Source: Streptomyces sp. 6-11-2
GTDB lineage: Bacteria; Actinomycetota; Actinomycetes; Streptomycetales; Streptomycetaceae
DNA: 64,000 nucleotides
Reading direction: 5' to 3'
NCBI RefSeq assembly: GCF_006540305.1
Contig: NZ_BJOR01000002.1
Location: forward strand, 1-64,000
Shown here: positions 49,203 through 57,436 of the stretch, piece by piece
How positions within the stretch are numbered: position 1 is the stretch's first letter
Layout: each line of letters opens with the position of its first letter
Made by a program: the position numbers and the translations under genes
The notes under the pieces: model-generated
The model's input: the letters and a program-made list of their open reading frames with translations, nothing else
Told to the model about the DNA's origin: nothing
Databases searched by the model: none

Positions 49203-50681
49203 TCAGTCGACCGGCCACGTATGGCCCGGGGCGTTGAGGTGCATGTAGTCGACGTACTGCTGCGTCATACGCCGCAGCGCCTCGTGCCGGCCGCAGTGGG
49301 TGGTGGCGTCGATGTGGTGGAACATCTCCTTCTGCCAGATCGCACCGTTGCGGCCGGTGACGCACCGCTGCTCGATGATGCCGAGCAGCGGCTCGCGCCA
49401 GGCGTCGTCCATGCCGGACTGCTCCAGCCCCCGGTGGGCCAGCGGCAGCAGCCGCCGCAGCACGAGTTCGGGCACCGGCACCTCACCCATCCCGGGCCAG
49501 TACAGCCGTGCCTCCATGCCGTGCCGCGCCGCCGTGTGCAGGTTCTCCTCGGCGGCCGAGAAGGACATGCGCGACCACACCGGCCGGTCCTCCTCCACCA
49601 GGGCGCGGGTGAGCCCGTAGTAGAAGGCGCCGTTGGCGAGCGTGTCGGCGACGGTCGGGCCGGCGGGCAGCACCCGGTTCTCCACCCGCACGTGCGGCTT
49701 GTCGCGGTCGATGGCGTAGACGGGGCGGTTCCAGCGGTAGATGGTGCCGTTGTGCAGGGTGAGCTCGGCCAGCTCCGGGATGTCGCCGCGGTCCAGTGTC
49801 TCCGCGGGGTCCTGCTCGTCGCACAGCGGCAGCAGCGCCGGGAAGTAGCGCAGGTTCTCCTCGAAGAGGTCGAAGACGCTGTTGATCCACCGCTCGCCGA
49901 ACCACACCCGGGGCCGTACCCCCTGCACCTTGATCTCCTCCGGGCGGGTGTCGGTGGCCTGCTCGAACAGCGGGATACGGGTCTCGTGCCACAGCTCCTT
50001 GCCGAACAGGAACGGCGAATTGGCCGCCAGCGCGACCTGGACCCCGGCGATCGCCTGCGCCGCGTTCCAGTAGCCGGCGAACTCCTCCGGGGAGACCTGA
50101 AGGTGGAACTGGGTACTGGTGCACGCGGCCTCGGGAGTGATCGTGTCGGCGTAGGTCCGCAGCCGGTCCACGCCGTCCACCTCGATGTGCAGGTCCTCGC
50201 CCCGGGCCGCGAAGACCTGGTCGTTGAGCAGCCGGTAGCGCGGGTTCTCCGACAGTGCCGCCTCGCCGACGTCCTCCTGCCGCAGCGTGGGCAGGATGCC
50301 GATCATGATCAGATGCGCGCCCACCGAACCGGCACGCTCCTCCGCGTGGTTCAGCGCGGCGCGGATCTCGGACTCCCAGGCGTCCGGGCCGCCCTCGGTC
50401 AGCCGGCGGGGCGGGATGTTGATCTCGAGGTTGAACCGGCCCAGCTCCGTCGCCCAGGCGGGGTCCGCGATCGCCGCCAGCACGTCGCTGTTGCGCATCG
50501 CTGGCTCCGCCCCGTCGTCGCCCAGGTTCAGCTCGATCTCCAGCCCCACCTGGGGCCGCTCGGACTCGAACCGTGACTCACGCAGCATCTGCGCGAACGC
50601 GTCGAGGCACTGCTGCATCTTGATCCGGTACCGGCGGCGGTCCTCGCGGGTGAAGACCAGCGCCGGGACGTCACGTCCCAT
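49203..50681 (-). CDS. Glutamate-cysteine ligase family protein (GCS2 / carboxylate-amine ligase)
   Basis: 492 residues of the GCS2 ATP-dependent ligase fold, which joins glutamate to an amine through an acyl phosphate. Metal- and substrate-binding blocks include GLEIELNLGD near residue 50, FNLEINIPPR, STQFHLQVSPEEF, NSPFLFGKELWHETR and VRVENRVLPAGPT. It is longer than YbdK-type enzymes (~370) and belongs to the longer actinobacterial branch. The acceptor could be cysteine, as in EgtA of ergothioneine synthesis, or another amine; no other ergothioneine gene is present. ATG 50681 follows GGGAGGG. Confidence 0.9.
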   Translation of the reverse strand: MGRDVPALVFTREDRRRYRIKMQQCLDAFAQMLRESRFESERPQVGLEIELNLGDDGAEPAMRNSDVLAAIADPAWATELGRFNLEINIPPRRLTEGGPDAWESEIRAALNHAEERAGSVGAHLIMIGILPTLRQEDVGEAALSENPRYRLLNDQVFAARGEDLHIEVDGVDRLRTYADTITPEAACTSTQFHLQVSPEEFAGYWNAAQAIAGVQVALAANSPFLFGKELWHETRIPLFEQATDTRPEEIKVQGVRPRVWFGERWINSVFDLFEENLRYFPALLPLCDEQDPAETLDRGDIPELAELTLHNGTIYRWNRPVYAIDRDKPHVRVENRVLPAGPTVADTLANGAFYYGLTRALVEEDRPVWSRMSFSAAEENLHTAARHGMEARLYWPGMGEVPVPELVLRRLLPLAHRGLEQSGMDDAWREPLLGIIEQRCVTGRNGAIWQKEMFHHIDATTHCGRHEALRRMTQQYVDYMHLNAPGHTWPVD

Positions 50682-50811
50682 CGGCCCTCCCGGAACCCCC
50701 TCCTCGGACACCTCACCTCCCCAGCGTCGCACCACCCGGCGACGCTGACCAGGCGAGGGCGGGAGGGCCCACGCCGCACCGGGCGGGGCCCCTCGCGGCC
50801 GCTCCGGGCGC

Positions 50812-52176
50812 TCACCGCGACCGTGCGAGCCGTTCCAACCGGGCGTGGACGTGATCCACGTGGTGCTCGGACTCCGGCTTCATCAGGACGCTGCGCAGGA
50901 CGCGGGCGCCGTCGGTGTCCGCCGTGACCTTCGGGTGGCGGGCCGTGAACGCCTCGCGGCCGGCCCTCAGCGTGCTGAGGAACACGGGATCGGGGCCGGT
51001 CATGCCGTCGTCGAGGATGCGCGCGGAGGCGGCGTCGACGGCGCTCAGCGTGGTGGGCTCCACCGCCGGGAAGTAGGTGACGATGTCCAACTCGGGCCGC
51101 TGGTACAGCTCCAGGATCTCGGAGGTGTCGATCAGGTCCGCCCACCTCAGCGCGGCCCGGCGGCCGGCCGCGAGGACGCCGCCCAGACCGTCGGGCGTGG
51201 GCGGGAGAAGCCGGAACGTGAGCCACAGGGCGGCCGCCGAGGCGCCGGCGCGCGAGCACTCCAGGCTGATCTCGCCGAGGTGCAGTTCGGCGGAGGTGAA
51301 GTAGGTGTACGGGGAGTCGTGCAGGTAGAAGCGGCCCACCTCCGGGTCGCGGAAGAGGACGGCACCGCAGCCGTAGGGCTGAAGTCCGTGCTTGTGCGGG
51401 TCGACGACGACCGAGTCGCACCCGGCGATCGCCCGCCACGGCTCGGGCGGCAGCCCCGCGTCACCGCCGGCGCCTGCGAGCAGGGTGAAGAAGCCGCCGT
51501 ACGCGGCGTCCACGTGGACGCGGGCGCCGTGGCGCCGCGCGAGGGGTACGGCGTCGTGGATCGGGTCGACGGCCCCGAGCCCCGTGGTGCCCGCGGTGAC
51601 GACCACCGTGCCCACCCGGCCGGTCCGCAGCAGGTCCTCCAGCGCGCCGAGGTCCATACGGCCCCGGTCGTCGGTGGGGACAGGGTGGCCCTCCACGCCC
51701 AGGACGCGGCACATGCGGCCGTGGGTGTAGTGGGCGTCCTCGCTGTAGGCGACGCCCCGCCCGGGGTGGAGTTCCCGGGCGACGTAGAGGGCTTCGAGGT
51801 TGGCGATCGTGCCGCTGGTGGTGAGGTGGCCGAGGTGGGTGTCGTAGCCGAACATCGCGGCGAGTTGCGCGACGGCCTCCCGTTCCATGCGGGCGGTGGC
51901 CGGACCGCCGTCCAGGGCGTGGTTGTTGGGGTTGATCAGCATGGCGGTGAGGTAGCCGGCCACGGCCGCGGGGTGCGGCGGCTTGAGCATCTGGCCCACG
52001 TAGGACGGGTGGAAGAAGGGGTAGTTGTCCTTCAGTCGGCCGGTGAACTCCTCGAAGGCGGCGGCGAACCGGTCGTCGTCGACCTGGAGCGACGGGTGCG
52101 GCTGGTAGGGGGCGAAGGTGTCGGCCCACTCCTGTATCGCCTGGGTGGCTCGGCCGAGCCAATGCTGCAGGTCCAC
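50812..52176 (-). CDS. PLP-dependent group II amino-acid decarboxylase
   Basis: 454 residues of the glutamate/aromatic-amino-acid decarboxylase fold. The PLP-binding lysine is in SVVVDPHKHGLQPYG. Other conserved parts are HLTTSGTIANLEAL (phosphate binding), YSEDAHYTHGR and VHVDAAYGGFF. The substrate cannot be deduced; the overall pattern resembles tyrosine/diaminobutyrate-type rather than GadB enzymes. GTG 52176 was chosen because GGGAGAG precedes it; an ATG 14 codons upstream lies inside the operator region. It is divergent from a MarR regulator across a repeated operator, so its expression is probably controlled by that protein. Confidence 0.93.
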   Translation of the reverse strand: MDLQHWLGRATQAIQEWADTFAPYQPHPSLQVDDDRFAAAFEEFTGRLKDNYPFFHPSYVGQMLKPPHPAAVAGYLTAMLINPNNHALDGGPATARMEREAVAQLAAMFGYDTHLGHLTTSGTIANLEALYVARELHPGRGVAYSEDAHYTHGRMCRVLGVEGHPVPTDDRGRMDLGALEDLLRTGRVGTVVVTAGTTGLGAVDPIHDAVPLARRHGARVHVDAAYGGFFTLLAGAGGDAGLPPEPWRAIAGCDSVVVDPHKHGLQPYGCGAVLFRDPEVGRFYLHDSPYTYFTSAELHLGEISLECSRAGASAAALWLTFRLLPPTPDGLGGVLAAGRRAALRWADLIDTSEILELYQRPELDIVTYFPAVEPTTLSAVDAASARILDDGMTGPDPVFLSTLRAGREAFTARHPKVTADTDGARVLRSVLMKPESEHHVDHVHARLERLARSR

Positions 52177-52228
52177 TGCTCTCCCTCTCTCCGGCTCTCG
52201 TGCGGACCCGGCCACCATAGAACTTCGT

Positions 52229-52261
52229 TGACTGCTCAGCAATTGATTGCTCAGTAATTGA
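52229..52261. promoter_or_regulatory. Two direct copies of TGCTCAGYAATTGA between decarboxylase and MarR genes
   Basis: Copies at 52233-52246 and 52248-52261 differ at one base and have a 15-bp period. Each contains a near-palindromic TTGCTNAGYAA-type core typical of MarR-family sites. It overlaps a possible -35 (TTGACT) for the MarR gene and lies 53 bases before the decarboxylase start. Confidence 0.65.
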
Positions 52262-52339
52262 GGTGTCGGTAGGTGATTCGGCAGTAAACTGGGCGGGACG
52301 GACCCGCGCAGGGCCGAAGCGGGAGAGGACGTCTGGCAG

Positions 52340-52828
52340 GTGAATGACACGACCCGGCAGGACGACGAGGCCGCCCGTGCCGCGAACAGTCCGCTCGTGC
52401 ACGACTTCGGCCTGCTGATCAAGGCCGCCACCCGCCTGGAGCAGCGGATCGACACCGCTCTGCGCCATGAGTGCGGGATCGGCCACACGATGTTCGAGGT
52501 CCTCATACGGCTCTGCCGGCAGCCGGACGAGGAGGTCTCGCAGCGTGTGCTCGCCACCGACCTCACCCTCACCAGCAGCGGCATCACCCGCCTGGTGGAC
52601 CGCATGGAGGAGGCCGGCCTGGTCCGGCGCGTGCCGTCCCCCGAGGACCGCAGAAGCGTCCTGGTGGAGCCGACCGCACAGGGCCGTGCCGTCTTCCTCC
52701 GGGCCGCGGTCGTGCACGCGGACGTCGTCGAGCGTTACTTCGTCGCACCGGTGGCGGGCGACGACTACGCCCGGCTGACCGGCTCGCTGCGGGAGATCCA
52801 CCAAGCGCTGCGCGAGGGCGCCGACTGA
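52340..52828 (+). CDS. MarR-family transcriptional regulator
   Basis: 162 residues. A winged helix-turn-helix (~55-125) includes QRVLATDLTLTSSGITRLVDRM (recognition helix) and the wing RRVPSPEDRRSVLVEPT, flanked by dimerisation helices. Such regulators usually repress themselves and the divergent gene until a small ligand, often phenolic or an amine, binds. The start is GTG 52340, with GGAGAGGA about 10 bases upstream. The divergent target is the PLP decarboxylase gene. Confidence 0.94.
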   Translation: MNDTTRQDDEAARAANSPLVHDFGLLIKAATRLEQRIDTALRHECGIGHTMFEVLIRLCRQPDEEVSQRVLATDLTLTSSGITRLVDRMEEAGLVRRVPSPEDRRSVLVEPTAQGRAVFLRAAVVHADVVERYFVAPVAGDDYARLTGSLREIHQALREGAD

Positions 52829-52848
52829 GAGGCCCCGCCCCGGATCCA

Positions 52849-53005
52849 TCGGTATCGGTGTCGGTATCGGTGCCGGTCCTGCCGCGCCGCCGCCGGTTCT
52901 TTCGGCCTTTCGACTTCCGGTCTTCCGGCCTACGGGCCTACCGGCCTACGGGCCTACCGGCCTACCGGCCTACCGGTCTACCGTTCTTCCGGCCTACCGG
53001 TCTTA
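52849..53005. repeat. Tandem-repeat tract: 6-bp units then 8-bp units (CGGCCTAC)
   Basis: Four hexamers (TCGGTA/TCGGTG, 52849-52872) are followed by a degenerate stretch and then about ten 8-bp units of CGGCCTAC type (52926-53005), with weaker copies from about 52903. It lies between convergent genes and just reaches the stop codon of the monooxygenase gene. Confidence 0.85.
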
Positions 53006-54250
53006 CGTGCGCCGGAGTCGGCGCACGGCGCCCTCCGGTGGGCGCTCGCGCAGCGCGCCGTAGGCGAGGAAGTACGCGGGCAGCCGCCGGACCGGCCGGG
53101 ATCCGGTGAGCAGGCCGGCGGTGCGCCGGGCCCGGGCGGCGCTGCCGAGGGGTTGCCGCCCCCGCAGGACGGGCGCGATGAATCCGGCGTGGGCGGCCCG
53201 TTGCAGCCCCTGCGTCACGATGGTGGTGGGACGGCGGCGGCGCTGCACGGCGCGTACGTCGCGCAGGCCCACGGTCCCTCGGCGCAGTGGCTCGACCAAG
53301 TGCCGGGCGGCGGCGACGGCGTCCTCCACGGCGAGGTTGATGCCGATGCCGAAGACCGGGGACATCGCGTGCGCGGCGTCGCCGATGCACAGCAGTCCCG
53401 GCCGGTGCCAGCGGCGCAGCCGGTCCAGCCGCACGTCCAGGAGCTTGACCTCGTCCCAGGAGCGCAGGGTGTGCGTGCGGTCCGCGACCCAGGGCACGGC
53501 GGTGGCGAAATCGGCCAGGAAGCGGTCGAGGCCGGCGGCGCGGCGCTCGGCGTCGGTGCCCTTGGGGATGAGCGCGGCGCACTGCCAGTACGACCCGCGG
53601 TCGATCATCGCGGTCAGGAAGCGGTCGCCCGCGCCGCCGACCAGTCCGCTCGGGTCGCCCTCGTGCCGCGGCAGCCGGAACCACCAGGCGTCCATCGGGC
53701 AGTCGAAACGGCGCAGCCCCAGTTCCGGCCGCGAGCGGGCCAGTGAACCGCGGCCGTCGCAGGCGACCGTGAGGACCGCGCGCAGTTCACCGGTGCGGCC
53801 GTCGGAGGTGCGGTAGCGCACCCCGGTGACCCGTCCGCGCTCGATCAGGAAGGAGGTCGCCTCGGTGTTCATGCGCACGTCGAAGGACGGCTCGCGCCGG
53901 GCCTCGTCCACGAGGAGGTCGAGCAGGTCCCACTGGGGCACCATCGCGACGTAGTTGTACGGGCCGGGAAGCGCGGTGAGGTCCGCGACCGTCACCATCG
54001 ACCGGCCGGGTCCGGCGGGCAGTTGGACGGTGCGCACCCGGCGCTGGGGCAGCCGCGCGAAGCGCTCGGCCAGCCCCAGGTCGTCCAGCAACGCCAAGGT
54101 CGAGGGGTGCACGGTGTCGCCGCGGAAGTCGCGCAGGAAGTCGCCGTGCTGTTCCAGCACGGTCACGCGTACGCCCGACCGGGCCAGCAGCAGGGCGAAC
54201 ACCATGCCCGCGGGACCGCCCCCCACCACACAACACGTGGTCCGCTCCAT
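53003..54250 (-). CDS. FAD-dependent monooxygenase (aromatic hydroxylase type)
   Basis: 415 residues. An N-terminal FAD-binding Rossmann motif (VVGGGPAGMVFALLLARSG), the middle DG motif (VACDGRGSLARS) and the second FAD motif (LLCIGDAAHAMSPVFGIGIN) place it among PHBH-type flavoprotein hydroxylases. The substrate is unknown, though such enzymes usually act on aromatic or polyketide rings. ATG 54250 was chosen over GTG 54253; AGGCAGGG lies about 7 bases upstream. A palindromic operator and a perfect TATAAT lie just before it. Its 3' end runs into an 8-bp tandem-repeat tract. Confidence 0.92.
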   Translation of the reverse strand: MERTTCCVVGGGPAGMVFALLLARSGVRVTVLEQHGDFLRDFRGDTVHPSTLALLDDLGLAERFARLPQRRVRTVQLPAGPGRSMVTVADLTALPGPYNYVAMVPQWDLLDLLVDEARREPSFDVRMNTEATSFLIERGRVTGVRYRTSDGRTGELRAVLTVACDGRGSLARSRPELGLRRFDCPMDAWWFRLPRHEGDPSGLVGGAGDRFLTAMIDRGSYWQCAALIPKGTDAERRAAGLDRFLADFATAVPWVADRTHTLRSWDEVKLLDVRLDRLRRWHRPGLLCIGDAAHAMSPVFGIGINLAVEDAVAAARHLVEPLRRGTVGLRDVRAVQRRRRPTTIVTQGLQRAAHAGFIAPVLRGRQPLGSAARARRTAGLLTGSRPVRRLPAYFLAYGALRERPPEGAVRRLRRT

Positions 54251-54279
54251 CACGGCCCTGCCTCTCAGGAGAGCAGTAA

Positions 54280-54302
54280 TTCATCGGATGATGAAAATTA
54301 TA
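54280..54302 (-). promoter_or_regulatory. Operator TTCATC-N4-GATGAA next to a TATAAT box
   Basis: A perfect 6-base inverted repeat (54280-54295), two bases away from a consensus TATAAT read on the minus strand (54297-54302). This is the typical place for a repressor of the TetR type to block the monooxygenase gene. No such repressor gene is adjacent. Confidence 0.6.
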
Positions 54303-54522
54303 CTCCCCGAGGGACGTGGCGGGCGGACCCTCTGAGCGGTCCGGAACCACGGTCCGGAAGCGCGTCCCGAAGCCAAAGCGCGATCCGAAACCGTGGCCCG
54401 GTGGCGGGTCCGCCGTGCCCGGCGGGCGCGGGTGTCGCCCGTGCCCGCCGGGAGGCCGGTCCATGGCGCGGGCCGGTGCCGATCCGTGCCGGTCAGCGCA
54501 GGTCAGTGCAGGTCAGCGCAGC

Positions 54523-54732
54523 TCAGAAGGAGACGCTGACATTCGCCTGGCGGTACTGGCCGACGGTGCCGAGGACCTGTTCGCCGGTGGCGGCGACCTG
54601 GCCCAGCAGGTCCGCGTCGCAGACCGCCGTGGGGCCGACGGCGATGCCGGCGTGCGGGCTCAGACCGCCGGAGATGTCGTCGAGCGCGGCCTCGGAGATC
54701 TCGGCCGTCCGGATCCGGGGAGCGGTGTTCAT
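54523..54732 (-). CDS. Double-glycine leader peptide (lanthipeptide/bacteriocin-precursor-like)
   Basis: 69 residues. The N-terminal ~25 form an acidic leader ending ALDDISGG, a typical double-glycine cleavage site of peptidase-coupled ABC exporters. The core (~45 residues, starting LSPHAGIAVG) holds one Cys and several Thr and Ser, and ends in the aromatic VSVSF. This pattern fits peptides annotated as type A2 lanthipeptide-like in Streptomyces; with a single Cys only one thioether ring could form. No LanM, LanB/C or exporter gene is nearby, so modification and secretion would depend on distant genes. ATG 54732 has GAAGGGAAG upstream, a good ribosome-binding site. Confidence 0.75.
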   Translation of the reverse strand: MNTAPRIRTAEISEAALDDISGGLSPHAGIAVGPTAVCDADLLGQVAATGEQVLGTVGQYRQANVSVSF

Positions 54733-55461
54733 GAAACTTCCCTTCGTACGGATGTCCGCCGACGGGGGCCGACCCGCTGGGGGCAGTGTGCGGGTCGCGA
54801 CTGGATCACCCCCGCGACGCGAAGGATCCAAGCACGGAGCCGGCCGGGGTCTCCACTCAACCTGTGCGCCCCGTCAAGAGGGTTGACCGCACCGGTGACC
54901 TATCTGTGCAGGCGTGCCCACGACTTCGGGGATGCTTCGGCACACGCCGTACGGCATTCGGGTGCCGATTCCGTCCCCGCCGTTGTTCCGAACGCGTGAC
55001 GCGCGTGCGGCGGTGCGCGACCGTCGCGTCTTTGTGTGGTTTTATGATTCCTTGTGTCCTCTTTGCGTATTCAGTGCGCGGGTTTACCAAAGACGGATGG
55101 ATGTTCGACGCTGAAGACGGGCTGTCACCGATCGGCTGTGGGCCATACGGATGGCCGGAACGGGCCGCAGACCCCCGCATGGCTTCGTTCGGCCCACGGG
55201 CGGCCCGCGGACGGCTCCGGAGAGCGGGAGATCGACCCGGACAACGGGATGGGGCCCTTCCCGACCCAAGCGAGGGGCAGCCGCGGCCAAGGACGCTCCT
55301 CGTTCCCTCGTGCGGCGGTATGGAGAGGGCGTCAGTAGCCCGGATGCGACGCTCAGGTGGTGGGGCGTCAGATTTCCGCTGAAGGTGATCACGTCGCGGC
55401 TGCGATTCCCGATTGAGTGGGCGTTGGGCCGGCTCTCGCAGTCGTGACGGAAGGAACACCC
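54733..55461. other. Intergenic region between the GG-leader peptide and the surface-protein gene
   Basis: 729 bases between divergent genes. A patch at about 55030-55100 is AT-richer and could hold promoters, but no convincing -35/-10 pair was found. Open frames on both strands lack ribosome-binding sites and family features. Confidence 0.5.
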
Positions 55462-56319
55462 ATGCGTATCACCCGTACTCTGTTCACCTCCGCGGCCCTG
55501 GCCGCGGCTGTGGCGTTCTCCGTCCCTGCTGCGAGCGCGGTGACCCTGACCGCGCTCCCCTCCTCGCAGCAGCAGGCCGCCAAGGCCGACAACTCCGGCG
55601 GCGAGGACTCCGACGACAACGACAGCGACGAGGGCCAGAAGGGCGAGGACCGCGGCGACGACGAAGGCCGCGACTACGGCGACAAGGGCGGCGAGGGCCG
55701 CGACAACGGCGGCGAGGAGCGTGGCGAGGGTCGCGACAAGGGCCGTGGCGAGGATCGCGGCGAAGGCCGTGGTGAGGGCCGTGAGGGCCGGCCGCAGGGT
55801 GGCGTGCAGGCCGGTGGCGGAGCCCTTGCCATGTTGAAGGCCGAGGGCGACCGCGGTGGTCGTGACGAGGACGAGCGCGGCGACGGTGACGAGGGTCGCA
55901 AGGGCCGTGAGAAGGGCGACAAGGGCCGTGGCGAGGGTCGCGGCGAAGGCCGTGGTGAGGGCCGTGAGGGCCGTGAGGGCCGGCCGCAGGGTGGCGTGCA
56001 GGCCGGTGGCGGAGCCCTTGCCATGTTGAAGGCCGAGGGCGACCGCGGTGGTCGTGACGAGGACGAGCGCGGCGACAGTGACGAGGGTCACGAGGGCCGT
56101 GACAACGGCGGCGAGGACCGTGGCGAGGGTCGCGGCGAAGGCCGTGGTGAGGGCCGTGAGGGCCGGCTGCAGGGTGGCGTGCAGGCCGGCGGTGGCGGGC
56201 TGGCTCAGTCCTCCAACACCCTGGGCCTCGGGGCGGGGGCCGCGCTGCTGCTCGGCGGCCTGGGCGCTGGTGCGTACATGCTCCGCCGCCGTCAGGCGTC
56301 GGACCCCTCCGCGGTCTGA
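55462..56319 (+). CDS. Repeat-rich secreted surface protein with C-terminal membrane anchor
   Basis: 285 residues. Signal peptide (1-~27, ending PAASA), then a very long charged Gly/Arg/Glu/Asp region, then a C-terminal hydrophobic helix followed by RRR, the layout of a wall-anchored protein. The middle has 64-residue repeats, each with GRPQGGVQAGGGALAMLKAE followed by DRGGRDEDERGD; two are near identical and a third is truncated. No LPXTG motif precedes the helix; the nearest candidate is SNTLG. The class F sortase gene follows 137 bases downstream, so this protein is its likely substrate. ATG 55462 follows GGAAGGA. Confidence 0.87.
   Translation: MRITRTLFTSAALAAAVAFSVPAASAVTLTALPSSQQQAAKADNSGGEDSDDNDSDEGQKGEDRGDDEGRDYGDKGGEGRDNGGEERGEGRDKGRGEDRGEGRGEGREGRPQGGVQAGGGALAMLKAEGDRGGRDEDERGDGDEGRKGREKGDKGRGEGRGEGRGEGREGREGRPQGGVQAGGGALAMLKAEGDRGGRDEDERGDSDEGHEGRDNGGEDRGEGRGEGRGEGREGRLQGGVQAGGGGLAQSSNTLGLGAGAALLLGGLGAGAYMLRRRQASDPSAV
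55785..56087 (+). repeat. 192-bp in-gene direct repeat
   Basis: The segment beginning at 55785 recurs at 55977, nearly identical for about 110 bases, and a third, partial copy starts near 56160. The offset of 192 bases (64 codons) keeps the frame of the surface-protein gene. Confidence 0.85.
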
Positions 56320-56456
56320 TCGGGCCGCTCTTGTTTGTCGCTGGGCTGCCACGGTCCGCGTCACCTCCCCAGGGGGGCAGCGCGGGCCGCGGCAGCGGCG
56401 GCCGGCCCCAACCGTCGCCCGCGGCCAGTACCACCTCTTGACGAAAGGCACCGTCC

Positions 56457-57323
56457 ATGGCTTCTCAGCAGCCGCCCCAGACGGAGCAGAGCGGGATCAA
56501 GCCCGCCAGGCGTCGTTTCCGGCTCCGCCTGCTGTGGCCCGCGGCAGCGGTCGGGCTGGGCATCGCCCTCATTCACAACTCCCTGGTCGCCGCGCCCGTG
56601 GCGCACCCCACGCACACGAACCGTCCGGCGGCGGTCACCTCCCTGGCCCCCATGTCGCCGGAGCCGAGCGTCGACACCGGCACCAGGACCGGCTCGACGA
56701 CCGGCACCAGGACCGGCTCGACGACCGACCCCAGGACTGGCTCGACGATCGACCCCAGGGCCGGCTCGACGACCGATCCCAGGGCCGGCTCGACGACCGA
56801 CCCCGGAACCCACACCAGGACCGGCATCAAGTCCGGCGCCAAAGCCGGCAAGTCGTTGCCCCGCTCGGAACCGACGCGGATCTCGATCCCGAAGATCGGG
56901 GTGGACGCGCCGTTCACCAAACTGTCCGTCAACGCCTCGGGACAACTGAACCCGCCGCCGGCCAACAACACCAACCTGGTCGGATGGTTCAAGGGCGGGC
57001 CGTCGCCCGGCGAGCGCGGAGCCTCGGTCGTCGTCGGTCATCTGGACACGAAGACCGGTCCCGCGGTCTTCGCCGAGCTGGACTCGCTCGAACCCGGAGC
57101 CGTCGTGAACATCACCCGCGCGGACGGCACCGTCGCCCGCTTCAAGGTCGACTCCATCGACGCCTTCAGCAAGGCGCACTTCCCCGACGACAGGGTCTAC
57201 GCGGACACCGCGACTCCCCAGTTGCGGCTGATCACCTGCGGCGGGAAGTTCGACCGCGCCAAGGGGGGCTACCAGGAGAACGTGGTCGTGTTCGCCCACC
57301 TCGACTCGGGCTCACGACGCTGA
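56457..57323 (+). CDS. Class F sortase
   Basis: A 288-residue membrane transpeptidase. An N-terminal membrane helix (~23-43) is followed by a low-complexity linker of five or six GSTTDPRT-like octapeptides (~72-118), then the sortase beta barrel (~140-285). The catalytic residues are His195 (VVGHLDT), Cys261 (RLITCGG) and a following Arg, probably Arg267. Class F sortases are actinobacterial and their substrates are poorly known; the repeat-rich surface protein directly upstream is the obvious candidate. ATG 56457 lies about 10 bases after GAAAGG. Confidence 0.93.
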   Translation: MASQQPPQTEQSGIKPARRRFRLRLLWPAAAVGLGIALIHNSLVAAPVAHPTHTNRPAAVTSLAPMSPEPSVDTGTRTGSTTGTRTGSTTDPRTGSTIDPRAGSTTDPRAGSTTDPGTHTRTGIKSGAKAGKSLPRSEPTRISIPKIGVDAPFTKLSVNASGQLNPPPANNTNLVGWFKGGPSPGERGASVVVGHLDTKTGPAVFAELDSLEPGAVVNITRADGTVARFKVDSIDAFSKAHFPDDRVYADTATPQLRLITCGGKFDRAKGGYQENVVVFAHLDSGSRR

Positions 57324-57334
57324 CGGACCGGGAA

Positions 57335-57361
57335 GGGTGCGTACCCGTGCGTGTCGCACCC
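57335..57361 (+). terminator. Hairpin after the sortase gene
   Basis: The 7-base arms GGGTGCG and CGCACCC, with a 13-base loop, start 12 bases after the stop. It is a moderate terminator, so some read-through into the next gene is possible. Confidence 0.5.
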
Positions 57362-57436
57362 ACCCCGGCCTGCATGGCTCGCCGCCCGGCGCCCCAGCGG
57401 AGACAATGGACTGCCGGGAGCGGTGAGGGGGTTGCG

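Noticed and set aside
52177..52605. A longer N-terminus for the PLP decarboxylase
   Set aside because: The extra codons run through the operator and antisense to the MarR gene. The GTG at 52176 has its own ribosome-binding site.
49203..54250. A biosynthetic gene cluster built from the ligase-like enzyme, decarboxylase and FAD monooxygenase
   Set aside because: The genes have separate promoters and operators, and there is no scaffold-forming enzyme. The decarboxylase is tied to its own MarR regulator, so joint action is not supported.
54857..55459. A 200-codon minus-strand frame between the GG-leader peptide and the surface protein
   Set aside because: Arginine- and proline-rich composition, no ribosome-binding site and no family features.
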